Assembly: GCF_048128805.1 (NCBI RefSeq)
Contig: NC_136006.1
Span: forward strand, 5,284,001 to 5,348,000
Direction: 5' to 3'
Source of the DNA: Centroberyx gerrardi
Taxonomy: Eukaryota > Chordata > Actinopteri > Beryciformes > Berycidae
DNA: 64,000 nt
The position numbers were made by a program, and so were the translations under genes. The notes below the pieces were generated by a model. That model saw only the letters and a list, made by a program, of their open reading frames with translations. It had not been told where the DNA came from and did no database searches. Below, one piece after another: positions 11,093-23,275 of this stretch. The stretch's first letter is position 1. Every line of letters starts with the position of its first letter.

Positions 11093-11577
11093 GGTAGAAA
11101 AAGATCCAGCTAGTCTAGCTCAACGATGTTGAAATAAAAAATCTAAATAAGCAGCTGTCGCAGTGCTTCCAATAAAGTGAGGATCATTGTTTCACTTTGT
11201 ATTTATAGCCTGCAAGCTTTTCTTGCAGGCTATAAATACACCCCCAACCCTGTTGGAGTTTCTTGGAACCTTCATTAGTACCGCTGACAGACAGGGTTGT
11301 AGCTTCAATACACATCTACCTTGGAAACAGTAAAATGAGAAAAAGGCAAGAGGTTATTAGGTGAGTAGCAAAAACAAAATCCAGACAACTTCCAACAACT
11401 TTACCATTGAAAACTCTATACTGTAGAATGCAGCAGCTGTTGAGTGGAGTGACACATAGTTTGCAGATTTAATTCCATTTATTCCTATACAAACTATCAT
11501 ATTCTATTACTTGGTCAAACAATATAAGATAGAGATACATGCTGCTTGATAAAATGTTTGTTATGCTCCTTTTGCAG
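11093..11577. promoter_or_regulatory. Shared divergent promoter, unit 1, with back-to-back TATA palindrome
   Basis: This interval separates two divergent genes. At 11198-11240 lies a perfect 19-bp inverted repeat around a 5-nt loop. Each arm contains TATAAATA, one facing the HSPA12-like gene (minus, about 11202-11207) and one facing the coiled-coil gene (plus, 11231-11236). Units 2 and 3 keep only the box facing HSPA12-like. A GAA..TTC..GAA run near 11261-11276 (minus strand) resembles a heat-shock element with one extra base of spacing. Promoter activity is inferred. Confidence 0.65.
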
Positions 11578-14500
11578 ACAGACATCATCACTCAAAATTT
11601 GATGGATACCCCGAACAAAAGGATGACAGAAGGGAGCAAAGGTTTGTTTATCAGCATTTTGATTCACACGTCACAGTTTGAACTTGTCGTGACACACAGA
11701 CTGCACTCTTTGTTCACTGAGAGTTGCTGATTGTGATGAAATTATGGTGCAACTTTGTAATTTTTTGCTAGAAGTCTACAACACTTTACTTTTAGTAAGA
11801 TGTTTAAAGTACTTGTTTAAAAAATTTTGCCACGGAAAAGTGATGAATTTCATAGACAGACTTATTATTTCATTGCTGAATCTTAAATCAATATGAAATA
11901 GATATTCCGTATTTGTGTACTGCAGGTAATTTATCTTATTTGTGAATTTAAAATGCATGTACCCTGATAATGTGATGCCATCATTTGCTCTTTCTCCTAA
12001 CCCCAAATTTGTGGATGCAGTTGCCAACTTCTTCATGCAGGCTTTCCACAAGCGTGGAGGTAGAGGTTATTTGCTGCATTTCTCATAGCCCCGTTGGGAC
12101 TGACACAACACTGCGTGGGTGCCAGTCCTGAGTCCTTCCCTTAAAAAACTTGAGTTTTTTTATCTTCACGGAACTTTGACTATGAGCAGGCAAGATTTCC
12201 AGACTGAATTATGCCAATCTGAAAAGCTTTCTGGGGTCCTTTAACCCTTTTCTGTTACACGAGTAATTCATATTGTGTGAAAGTATTTGCAATAATCCCA
12301 CCTTTGTGTGGCTTGTCCTCATTGCTTTCATATGGATATCTTAGAAATGGCTGCCATTCTTCTACGCCTCTTCCCTGTGCAGCGAGCTGGAAAAAATGCT
12401 CTTTGCTGCCCCCTTTGGCCGCTGGAAAAAACACCCCTTGCATCTGGTCAGTGTGTGGAATGAGCCGATGCAGGAGGGGCAGCAAAGAGCACGTTTTCCA
12501 GTCGCCGCACAGGGAAAAGGCGTAGAAGAAGAGTGGTAGACATTTCTAAGATATCCATATGAATGTCCATCAATTGCTGCTGTGGCACCTGAATTTCCCC
12601 AAGGGGATCAATACACTGCTATCTTATCTTATCTTATCTTATCTTACTTTCACACAATATGATTTACTTGTGTAACAGAAAAGGGTTCAAGGACCCCAGA
12701 AAGCTTTTCAGATTGGCAAAATTCGGTCTGGAAATCTTGCCTGCTCATAGCCAAAGTTCCATGAAGATAAAAAACTCAAGTTTTTTAAGGGAAGGACTCA
12801 GGACTGGCACCCACGCAGTGTTGTGTTAGTCCCAATGGGGCTAGATTTCTCAGTGACTTCACATTATGAATTATGTTGATTAGATAACAAGTAAAAAACT
12901 GGAAATTACTAAACAGTTGATTTCTTAAAGTGTCTGCAGATTCAAAGACAATTCCTCAGACAGACCCCGGAAGGTATGAAACCGACAGTATTGAGACTTA
13001 TGGCATATAGCTGATATAAAACTGCTGCACAAGAAGTTTCTGAAATTTCCCCTTAATCTTATTATCTGCCTTTAAATACAGGTTTAAAATGGCATGTAGC
13101 TTGTTGTCATGTAGGTGAAAGATGCAGCACTGTTTGGTTGGCTTGGGCTAATATTAATTCTCACACAAACTAGGACATGTTCTTGCTATACTTGTGTATT
13201 TTGTTGAATAGATCTGTGCTGTTGACTCTTGAATACAAGATTGTTATACATATTAGATGGAAGTTGGTGGGTAAGATAAACAATGAGACTGAGAGTTAAA
13301 ATTTTTGTCAGAACTTTACAGTAAACAGCTACCATATATGTAGTGGGTTTCTTTCATGGACACTGATGGAGCCTAGTCGATGACAAAATCTTTTGTCAGT
13401 GGAACTCCACTGGGAAATCCTGAAACTTTGCCTCTGAATTTGTCCCAGTATGTTCATTACTGGATAATCAATCAACCACAAACAGTGAAACTTGGCACAA
13501 AACAAATCGTACAGAAACAGACATCTTATACTGACTACAATTTCCATTTCCTTTACACAGCCAAATCTCCAAGACAGATGCATGTGTCAAACCAAGTTGC
13601 CATCAGTGTCAACAAAATGCACTACAATATGAAAAAAGGTGGGTTTCTGATAATATTGTATTCATTTTATGGAACTGAGAGATAATCCCCAAAAACATCC
13701 CATGAACTACATACATTTATGGCATTAAAGTTATGAATTACAGTGAATCTGTTTTAACCAAAATAACCATTTAAGATTCTTTTAACACAGTATGGCTGAA
13801 ATGGAAGAACATTACAAACAGAAACTTATGGAGGCGAGGTAAATATTTTTCTGAACATTCTTTTAATGGCAATTTTAAATATTGCACATGATATAGGCAA
13901 TGAATTCAAGTTAGCTTGACATAGTTGCCTTGGTAACACTATTTGTAAAGGGTTTACATAATGTGTTCGTAACAGGCACGTAACATGTTAAGGATTACAT
14001 GTTTAGACTTCTATCACATTTCTTTAATGCACAGTGGATTTGAGAAAAGGGCCCTCACTGCAATACGTTATTGATTTTTTAAACTTATTTATTTAACCTT
14101 TATATACCCAGGTTTGGTTGGCTGAACACAGACGCTCTTTTCCAGCAACGCCCTGCTCCACATTCACAATTACAAACACTCACATAGTTTCAAAGGCATT
14201 AACAATACACATGTTTATAGACACAAACACCAAAGTCATTAAAAATAGCAAGAAAAAAATATATAAACAGCAGTATTAAACAGCAAGAGAATAAAATAAA
14301 ACTAATATAGTGGGTTTCTTTCATGGACACTGATGGAGCCTAGTTGATGACAAAATCTTTTGTCAGTGGAACTCCACTGGGAAATCCTGAAACTTTGCCT
14401 CTGAATTTGCCCCAATATGTTTCATTCCTGAATAATCAATCAACCACAAACAGTGAAACTTGGCACAAAACAAATCGTACAGAAACAGACATCTTATACT

Positions 14501-16839
14501 GACTACAATTTCCATTTCCTTTACACAGCCAAATCTCTAAGAGAGATGCATGTGTCAAACCAAGTTGCCATCGGTGTCAACAAAATGCACTAGAACATAA
14601 AAACAGGTGGGTTTCTGATAATATTGTATTCATTTTATGGAACTGACAGAGATAATCCAGAAAACATCCCATGAACTACATACATTTATGGCATTAAAGT
14701 TATGAATTACAGTGAATCTGTTTTAACCAAAATAACCATTTAAGATTCTTTTAACACAGTATGGCTGAAATGGAAGAACATTACAAACAGAAACTTATGG
14801 AGGCGAGGTAAATATTTTTCTGAACATTCTTTTAATGGCAATTTAAAATATTGCACATGATATAGGCAATGAATTCAAGTTAGTTTCACATTGTTTCCTT
14901 GGTAACACTATTTGTAAAGGGTTTACATAATGTATTCATAACAGGCATGTAACATGTTAAGGATTACACGTTTCGACTTCTGTCACGTTTCTTTAATGTA
15001 CTGGATTTGAGAAAAGGTCCTACAAAGCAATGCGTTATTGTATTTTTTAAACTTATTTATTTAACCTTTACAAACTCAGGTTTGGTTTGCTGAACACGGA
15101 CGCTCTTCTCCACATTCACAATTTCAAACACTCACATAGTTTCAAAGGCATTAACAATACACATGTATATAAACACAAACACCAAAGTCATCAAAAATTG
15201 CAAGAAAAAAAATAGTATTACACTGCAAGAGAACTAACTAACTTTTAAAACATTTTCAATTTTAAATAGATGCTGATTCCATTGACTTTAAAATAGAGTG
15301 ACTAGTTTCTGAAGCTTGAGCTCCCTCTACAGGTTGTTCCAAGTAGAGGTGCAGAGAATTCAAGAGATGAATTCATTATAAACCCTCAATAAATAAATAG
15401 CAATTAAAGGATAAAAGGACAGTTTGAGGCCAGACAACGTTCATAGAACAGTTTCGGCTACCATTAAGATGTGATCTATGGATTGGATACATAAAAAATA
15501 TTGTTAGTAAATTGAAAAAATATAATCCTGTTACATGAATGTGTTACATGTTACAAACTTTAATTCAGTTGTTGATTTATGAACTTGTTGAATAAAAGCA
15601 TGAGACATTTTCACACACTACATTTTATCCCTACAGATCCGCCCTGAAAGAATCTGAGGAAGAATTTAAATCATTCAAAGACAGGTACATGCAGCATATT
15701 GAAAAAAGAAATTGCAATTTGCTGTATATAGTGTTGCCTTGGGAAACTCAAGCATGTAAATAAAGTAGGAGAAATCTTATTGTGTTTATCTCTCCTTGCA
15801 TAGAATGGCAAGTGAAATGTCTCTTTCAATAAAGACAGGAGACTCTGAGAACATGAACAACCCAGTTAGTAAAACTCGACTGAAAGAGATGTACGACCAG
15901 CTCAGAATCATACAGTGGCCTAAAATCAAAGGCCACCTGAAATCAAATGATGACAACAAAAAGTCGGCCAAAAGTTTGATTCAGGTACGGTGCAGTCTGG
16001 TGACTCTAATATACTGATGCTGTTTGGGAAACTATTTTGTTTCCCACACGTTTGTTTATTTGGTTCTTTTGTTTGTTTTGAAATGTTTTTTTGCCTCCTT
16101 GTTTTCTTTTGTTTTGTTTTGTATCTCACCTGCAAAAAATATTAATTTTATCTCTTCTTTCTGTTTTTATCGTCACGTTTTATCACTGTTTTCTCATTAG
16201 TGCATTTCTTTATCACTGTGAAATAAAACTAAACTATTGATATTCATAGTACATGTTTGAGGATGCAAGAGAGCAAATGGGGAAAAGGAAGCAGCACATA
16301 GAGGAAATGTTTGACCTGAACAAGCACAGCAGAGGATCAACACCTCAGAAGGTACTGTAGGGCCACTGATGAAAACTGACACATTTAAGCTTGTGTTACT
16401 ATACTTTTGTCAGCGTTCTTCCTTTCTTACAGGTTACAGAGTACAAACTGTCAACAGTTCAAAATCTTCAAATGGCTCTGTATTACAGCAGAAAAGAAGA
16501 TATTGTTAAGGTATGTCTGATGTATGTCAGTGTTTTGTGCACCGAAAAAGTTCAGAAATTTGTGGACCAAATGGACAAATGGGAATAGGAAATTTAACTT
16601 TAATTTGCTAGATTCAACATGTAAAACTTTCTCACCTTCTAATTTTGCAGACTCCTTTCCTGGAACACAAAGCACATCTCGCTGCTGAATGCTACTGGTT
16701 GGGTTGTTTGATGGCTTTGAACAATCCTCCTCTTCAGCCCGACTGGGAGAAGCACGTTCCTGGGCCGGACGCTTGGGATATTTTCCCCTCTGACATCAAA
16801 TGTGTTTCTGACATGGAGAATGAGCCAATGGAGCAATGA
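11578..16839 (+). CDS. Coiled-coil partner gene, copy 1, with duplicated exons
   Basis: Exons inferred by comparison with units 2 and 3: A 11578-11641, B about 11959-12059, C 12940-12973, D 13561-13638, E 13791-13838, D' 14529-14606, E' 14760-14807, F 15637-15684, G 15804-15984, H 16250-16351, I 16433-16510, J 16651-16839. Exons D to F all begin and end in the same phase, so the D-E duplication keeps frame. D carries four cysteines (DACVKPSCHQCQQ). E and F are charged and helical (MAEMEEHYKQKLMEAR). J ends with CLMALNNPPLQPDWEKHV and stops at TGA 16839. The start codon is not certain. The acceptor of exon B is CAT where units 2 and 3 have CAG. Family not recognised; a Mieap/SPATA18-like C-terminal domain is a guess. 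AATAAA at 17205-17210. Confidence 0.7.
12086..12844. mobile_element. Fold-back DNA element with 8-bp target duplication
   Basis: Inserted in the intron after exon B and absent from unit 2 at the same place. It is flanked by ATTTCTCA on both sides (12078-12085 and 12845-12852). Outer arms of about 200 bp pair (12086-12290 with 12645-12843), and a second inner pair of arms (about 12317-12410 with 12480-12565) follows, so most of the element can fold on itself. An (ATCTT)n run sits at 12620-12646. The 8-bp duplication suggests the hAT group; there is no transposase. Confidence 0.8.
13347..15270 (+). repeat. Tandem duplication of about 960 bp containing exons D and E
   Basis: The segment from 13347 is repeated from 14308 with high identity, including intron sequence and splice sites. 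Each copy holds one D and one E exon of the coiled-coil gene. Part of the repeated tail (after about 14060 and 15040) includes the motif ACTTATTTATTTAACC in both copies. Unit 3 has a single D and E. Confidence 0.85.
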
Positions 16840-17362
16840 AGTAAATAATCTGTCTGGTTGTGATGAGGAGAACCAAGCTGATCACATGTGTTGCTCAGTG
16901 TTGATGCTCAGGTGTCATGAATCATGAATTATACTATTTAGCAAAACCTGCAAAGGTTTTGTTTTGATTTCTGTTTTGATCAAGCTTGCATTTGTACAGT
17001 GCTACATTATATTCAACTTTTTAACCACTTATCAGCTTCATTAATTTGAAATCAGACATTCTGTATAGTTCTAATTTGAGGTATTTTAAGTCTTGTATTA
17101 ATAAGTTTCAGATTATTATTTAGTATGAAAGGATACTTAAGGTTTCATCAATTATTGTTGACAATATTTGCAAACAATGAAAGTTTCTGTTTTCTATCTT
17201 ATTAAATAAAGTTGAGTGAATTAAATTAGCTACTGTTTGACTGTTTTTCACAATTACTCTTTACACATCTTACAGTATAGACAGCAGGGTTAATGTGATA
17301 AATTACTCAGTGCAGCCTATTGCCTTTTACTCCATGCTATGGGCAGAGTTCTAAGCAACAAT
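16840..17362 (+). other. 3' region of the coiled-coil gene, unit 1
   Basis: Downstream sequence with AATAAA at 17205-17210. It matches 30651-31174 and 59140-59615 in reverse orientation. Similarity among the three units ends at AAGCAACAATTGG near 17362, a common breakpoint. Confidence 0.6.
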
Positions 17363-17476
17363 TGGCTTATCCAGATGAAACTGATCTAGTGTGATCAAGT
17401 TCAATTCCCTGATGATTCATTATGAAAACATCACAGAGAGCCAGCAAAAAGAGGGTAAAACAACACGTAATGTATC

Positions 17477-18590
17477 CGAATTCAATTCACTTCAATTCAA
17501 TTCAATTTTATTTGTATAGCACCATCTCATACAGAAGCAGTTCAAAGTGCTTTACATAAAAACAGAATAAAACAGCAGAAATGTGCAAATAAACAGAAAC
17601 ATCCATGCATACATACACATAAAAACACATATAGCCTACATACACACATACAAACAAACATAATGTACAAATACAGTGTGTTCATTTAAGAAAATGCTCG
17701 GGTGAAAAGGAAGGTCTTTAGTTTGGTTTTGAAAGAACACAGAGTTGGAGCAAGTCTAAGATCAGTAGGCAAACTGTTCCATTCTTTGGGCGCATAAATA
17801 CTGAATGCCATCTCACCAGACTTTGAAAGTGCTCTAGGCACATGGAGGAGATTTCCACCTTGTGACCGAAGAGATCTGCTGGGGTTATAAACTGACAGCA
17901 TGTCTGAGATGTACTGTGGAGCCAGACCAGCAAGTGCTTTGTAAACCAACAGAAGGATTTTGAATTTTATTCAGTAGTAGCCAGTGAAGGTTCCGGAGGA
18001 CTGGAGTTATATGGTCTGATCTTTTTGTCCTGGTAAGAACTCGTGCAGCTGAGTTCTGGATAAGTTGTAATCTATGGATTGTTTTGTTTGAAAGACCGAT
18101 AAACAGAGAATTGCAATAATCCAGCCTGCTCATGACAAATGCATGCATGAGTTTCTCTGAGTCAGATGGGAAAGAAAGCCTCTGATTCTGGAAATGTTTC
18201 TGAGTTGGAAAAAGGCAACCTTGGTGATGCTGTTGATGTGATCCTTAAAGCTGAGTTCACCATCCATGGTAACTCCTAGGTTTTTAATCTGGTCACTTGT
18301 TTTCAGTGATCTGGACTCCAGGTACTCGCAGACTAACTGTCTCTGGGCTTTAGGACCCACAACCAAAATCTCAGTTTTCTCCCTGTTCAGCTGAAGGAAG
18401 TTTGCTGCCATCCAGTGGTTGATTTCTTCCAAGCAGCTGACTAGGGAGTGTATGGGTTGGAAGTCATCAGTGGATAGTGAGATGAGAAGCTGCGTGTCAT
18501 TGGCATAATTATGGTAGCTGATGTTATGTTTGCTGATAATGTGACCAAGGGGAAGCATATATAGGTTGAATAGGAGAGGACCCAGGATGA
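17477..18590 (-). pseudogene. L2-type LINE fragment, minus strand
   Basis: A 5'-truncated L2 3' part. Frames 18558-18130, 18148-17885 and 17949-17686 together give MLPLGHIISKHNISYHNYAN, then LDYCNSLFIGL, then LAGLAPQYISDML, ending in a 3' tail next to (TTGAA)n-like sequence near 17480. The YADD box is read as YAND. Two frameshifts break it. It is related to, but clearly diverged from, the L2 at 19605. Confidence 0.82.
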
Positions 18591-18672
18591 ATGATGAATG
18601 ATGGTAACAGATTCTCTCATTTTAAATAAATTAACAAAATTCCATTGGGGAGTAACACATTTGACATATTAT

Positions 18673-19326
18673 AGCCCCTTTCACACATGTAACCTGTAAA
18701 AATTGACAGATTATTTTTTCTGGTAAAGGTATCAGTTTCTGTTGTTCACACAAGACATGCCTTTATGCATTTTAACGTAAGCCTACCATTCACACAACAC
18801 TGGCAATACCGTTAAATTCCTCTGTTGTCATTTTCCGGAAATTACGTTTAGCCTTTGTGATGGAGTCACTGCAGTTTGAAAACATAGCAGGTGAATTATC
18901 TGTTGGCTAATCTCTTCATCCGCCCGGACGCTGAGGAGCTCTCTTATTTCCACGTCTGTCCAATTCGACATTTTTGCCAATCCTTCGTCAAAATGCTACT
19001 GCCCGTTGTGGTTTGTATTTCCCTCCTACATGTGGTCACAGCCGGTGCGGATCAACTCGTCACCTTATGAACCTTATGATTGGCTCACACAGTTCAACAA
19101 CAGAGCGTCCTACGTCAGAGCAGCCACATTCCTGCTTGTGCCGTTAATGTTATGGAATTGTTCGCACATATGATTGATACAGAACTTTGCCAGAAATGTT
19201 ACAACGTACAACTTGAGCAGTTAAATTGCTGGAACTGATTTGCTGGCATTTTGACACCGGCTCCTATTCACACATGACCTCTGTGCTGTTAAATGTACGG
19301 AACAGGCTGCAAGTGTGAAAGGGGCT
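18673..19326. mobile_element. TIR DNA transposon, non-autonomous, full copy
   Basis: 654 bp bounded by AGCCCCTTTCACAC and its inverse GTGTGAAAGGGGCT. No coding capacity is seen. I could not fix a target duplication, so the superfamily stays open. The right part is repeated at 1-503. Confidence 0.65.
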
Positions 19327-19604
19327 TGTGTGTAATTGAGGCGTTGAGCAAAGGTTCCTTAAGGAACTGGTTTCTGTTTGCCGTCAAGGGGGGTTCTACC
19401 AGCATTGCATTCTGAGGAACCCCTGAACGAGCCAAGAGGAATCTCTTATTTTTAGTACTGCCTCAGAAAGAACTGATTGCGTGAGAAGTCCAGCTACGAG
19501 GAATGCCAATGGAATGATGAAAACAAAGTTGACAGCCATACCACAATGACGTGTGAGGATGATACAGTAATTAGAGTACCACTGGACCACTCCTGTTCTC
19601 TCTC
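19327..19604. repeat. Spacer shared with block A
   Basis: Non-coding, near-identical to 504-769. No gene seen. Confidence 0.5.
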
Positions 19605-20777
19605 TACATGTTACCCCTGGGGCATGTAATCCGCAGGCATAATGTGACCTTCCATTCCTATGCAGATGACACTCAGTTACCTCTCTTTTAACCCCAGTGA
19701 TTTTTATCAAATGAATACACTCAACGACTGCATCCTTGACCTCAAATGCTGGATGGCCCAGAACTTTCTGAAGCTAAATATTGATAAAACTGAGGTAATT
19801 ATTATTGGCCCTGGCACAGCTAATCCTTATACCTCAAAACATCTGGGCTCTCTGTCCCAAAATATAGGCCAAAACTGCAAAAATCTTGGTGTCACCTTTG
19901 ATAACCAACTCAGCTTGAACAAGCATGTTAACACAGTTGTCCAGTCTTGTTTTTTGCAGCTCAGGAGACTCGCCAAGATCAGTTCAATTTTATCCAGGAG
20001 AAATCTAGAGACTGTCATACATGCTTTTATTTCTTCTTGTTTGGACTATTGTAACTCTCTCTACACATGTCTGAGCCAAAAGGGTCTACATAAATTACAG
20101 CTTGTCCAAAATGCAGCTGCCAGACTCCTCACCAAAACCAAAAAAAGAGCGCACATTACTCCTATTTTAGCTTCTCTTCATTGGCTTCCGGTAAATTTTA
20201 GAATTGATTTTAAGATATTATTGATGACTTTTAAGGCCCGTTCTGGACTCGCACCCAAGTACATCTCAGATCTTCTGACACCATATGTGCCCGGTCGCAA
20301 CCTGAGGTCCTCAGCCAAGGCTCTGCTAGCCATTCCACAATCTCGGCTGAGGACCAAGGGTGACCGGGCCTTTTCTGTTAGGGCCCCCACTCTCTGGAAC
20401 AACCTCCCTGAGGAGATCAGACTGGCGAGCTCCTTATCCTCTTTTAAATCCCTCTTAAAGACATATTTACAAGTGTGCTTTCTCAGGGCTTGTGGTCTGA
20501 TTTCACTTTCACCTTTTAAGTCACTTCTTAAAACCTATTATTATACAAAGTCATTCTCTTGTTCCTTATTTTATTGACTAATTTAATTAATTTTAAACTA
20601 TTTTATAATGTTTTATTTTACTTATTATACTTTTCCTCATATGTAGCTCTTTTGCTCCTATATTTCCTTCCCAATGTTGTATAACCTTTAAACTGTTTTA
20701 AAATTGTTTTTACTATTGTTGTCCACCATTTTTATTTTGTCCTGTGAAGCACATTGTAACTTTGTTTTGAAAGGTGC
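19605..20777 (+). pseudogene. L2-type LINE reverse transcriptase, C-terminal part (block B)
   Basis: The frame 19660-20577 carries the C-terminal RT region: LNDCILDLKCWMAQNFLKLN, LDYCNSLYTCLSQKG, QNAAARLLTKTKKRAHITP, LHWLPVNFRIDFKIL, APTLWNNLPEEIRLAS, SSFKSLLKTY. The YADDTQL motif straddles a 3-nt loss relative to block A (DDTQLYLS there, lacking LY here). The 3' end is split by a solo LTR and resumes at 22651-22690 with the ATT tail. It is 5'-truncated and so not autonomous. Confidence 0.87.
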
Positions 20778-22143
20778 TGTTGGGCCAGGCCATGTGGTCA
20801 AACAAAGGAAAGGCCTACATGTAAGATTGGAAGCCTAAAACACCGGCCTAACAAGGGAATCAGAAACCTGAACTCTAGCCCACCCGCTGGGCTGGGACCT
20901 TAAACAAAGGAAAGCAGCGCCAAAATTCCAACAGGCCCTGAAGTTCACACCTAGGTGTGAACTGGCTGAAACCCAACCTCTGGTCTCTCATTGGACGAGA
21001 CTCGGGAGAACCCCGGGATGTCCCCATGACGTCACCAAGAGTATAAATTCCAGAGATACCTTTCCTCATCGCCCCTTCTTGCGACCTCGTTGCTAACAAG
21101 GTGGTACCTGAAACGTTCAAACTGTTCTTTTGTTTAGCCGAGGCGCAGTCTTCAACTCGCGGGACGAGACCAGACTGTTTTAGTGTTAGACATAACACTG
21201 TTGGATCCAGAAGGATTAGATTAGCTGTTTATGCATCTAACTCCTTACACGCACTGCCGTGTGTAGCAGACCTGCAGAAGTGGACTGGAAGAGAATACAG
21301 CTAAGGACACTCCTTCCCTCCAAGAAGACAACGTAAGGATACGTTTCTTCAACCAAGTCGACTCCTGGCTGACATCTTCACTGCCTACGAGGAAAGCCAG
21401 CTGGCCGTTGTTCCGTGCACGGAGAGATAATGGTCCCGCAGATACCCTGGGAAACCCCCTGGGATCGATAAGACGGACTCAACCACACACCAATCACTCG
21501 AGAGTGATTCCCAAGTAAGAGGCTTTGGTTCTGGGCAGAGACTAGAATAGGTGTGTTAAATAAGCTTACTGATCAGAAGCTGTATTTGTGCGTATTGGGA
21601 AGCGCATCGGACCGCCGCGTCCATATTATGCTGTATGAATAATACCTCAATCATTATGCTTGCTGCTTAATTTGATTGTGTTAATGTGAAGCTGATTTGT
21701 GCTCAATTGCATGCCGCTGAGCTTGCATCCATGTTAGTAGCCAACGTATAGAGCCAATATACTGCATTTTACCAGTTCAAAGACCAGTAACCCGGCGTAC
21801 TATTTCCAAGTCGTACCCCGAGTTCCTGTGTGGTAAAAGGCTATTGTTGTGTCTCTAGACGGCGAGTAGAACCTCTAGGTTTACCCTGAGTGTTTCCCCC
21901 TTTCTCTTTCTCTCTCTCTCTCCCTTACTAACCCACACACACACACACACACACACCCACATCTCATTACACATTCATTGCTACCTAAGAATTAGATGGT
22001 GTTGGTTTAGCTGCCTAACTCCAACTCCATCTTGGTTCCAAACCCCCTTTGTTCAAACTGCGCGGTCACAGCCGCCATCTTGAACTCTCGCGATACGTTC
22101 CACTCACGTGGTCACGTCCGCCATCTTGCCTTCTCTCTCTCTC

Positions 22144-22198
<55 letters not shown>

Positions 22199-22650
22199 GC
22201 ACGCACCCATACGTGCCATATGCTGTTTGTGCCTTTATGCTTGTTAGTTAGACTAATAGTTATAGTTGTATAATAAGTTGTTGATTAACTGCAGTGTTAT
22301 TGATTATTGATTGATATTGCTAAAGTTAAATAAAGTCCATTATACTTTTAAAGAGAAGTTGTCTGTGATTCCTTGTGCATATGTGTTGCAATAACTGCTG
22401 GTTGTGAGGGCCTGTGTACGAATTCACCCTTCACTGTTCACTCATAAATGTACAGTGGTACTTAAACACTGTAATTTGGGGGTGAACAGCCATTTTGAGA
22501 CTGTATTGAAGGTTCGGTTATTGGTCCCTGATTCCAGGGTGGTGCCCCGTTAATATTGACTCCCGTCAATAAATTTCGGAATATTAATAATTTCACGATT
22601 ATTAATTATTAATTGCTAATAACCAAACCTGCCCCTATCAAAGCCCAACA
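20778..22650 (+). mobile_element. Solo LTR of an endogenous retrovirus-like element, 1.87 kb
   Basis: Bounded by TGTTGGGC and GCCCAACA, with GTGC duplicated on each side (20774-20777 and 22651-22654). It cleanly splits the L2 3' end. It contains a perfect CRE palindrome TGACGTCA (21027-21034) just upstream of TATAAA (21042-21047). AATAAA lies at 22329-22334 and again near 22569. Two microsatellites, (CT)n(CA)n at 21900-21957 and 22131-22196, lie inside. No open frame of viral type is present. The orientation is set by the TATA and AATAAA order. Confidence 0.8.
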
Positions 22651-22690
22651 GTGCTATATAAATAAAGTTTATTATTATTATTATTATTAT
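22651..22690 (+). repeat. L2 3' tail after the solo LTR
   Basis: Continues the L2 of 19605-20777 from GTGCTATATAAATAAAG into an (ATT)n run. Confidence 0.75.
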
Positions 22691-23275
22691 ATTAGAGTAT
22701 GAAGGGTGAGGCATGATTAAAGCATAGATATTCAACCGTGTGCCATGGAGTTACCATAAAATTGCACCCATTTGTTATTGATAGTGTTATGTTGAAGTGT
22801 TTATATCCATCCATCCATTTTCTAGCCACTTACCTGGGTCAGGGTCGCGGTGGCAACAGGGCAAGCAGAGCAAGCCTACTAACTTAAACCTAACTTCACT
22901 GAACGGGACACTCTCCAGACCTCAGCTGCACCTTGATATCATGTCCACTGATATTATGAACAGGAGGGGGGACAAAGCGCATCCTTGTCAGTCTGATGCC
23001 CATCTTGAATTTGCTTGACTTAATGGCAAGAATGCAAACACAGCTCTCACTCCAAGTGTATAGGGACAGAATGGGTCGCAACTTAAGTCAAGTTTATTTA
23101 TCTAGCCCAAAATCACAGTTACTGTCTCAAAGGGTTTCACAATGCCCACATTTTGAAACAATAAATGAAACAACACCCCCTAACCTTACACCCTCAATGA
23201 AAACAAAGCAAAACTCCCAGGAAAAACTCCTAGTAAGGAAAAAAAAAGGGAAGAAACCTTGGTAAGGTTTTCTAC
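22691..23275. repeat. Interspersed repeat cluster, block B copy
   Basis: Near-identical to 6461-7042. Carries CATCCATCCATTTTCTAGCC. No gene. Confidence 0.6.

Noticed and set aside
22032..22273. Ser/Leu/Thr/His-rich frames
   Set aside because: They are translations of (CT)n(CA)n microsatellites in the solo LTR.
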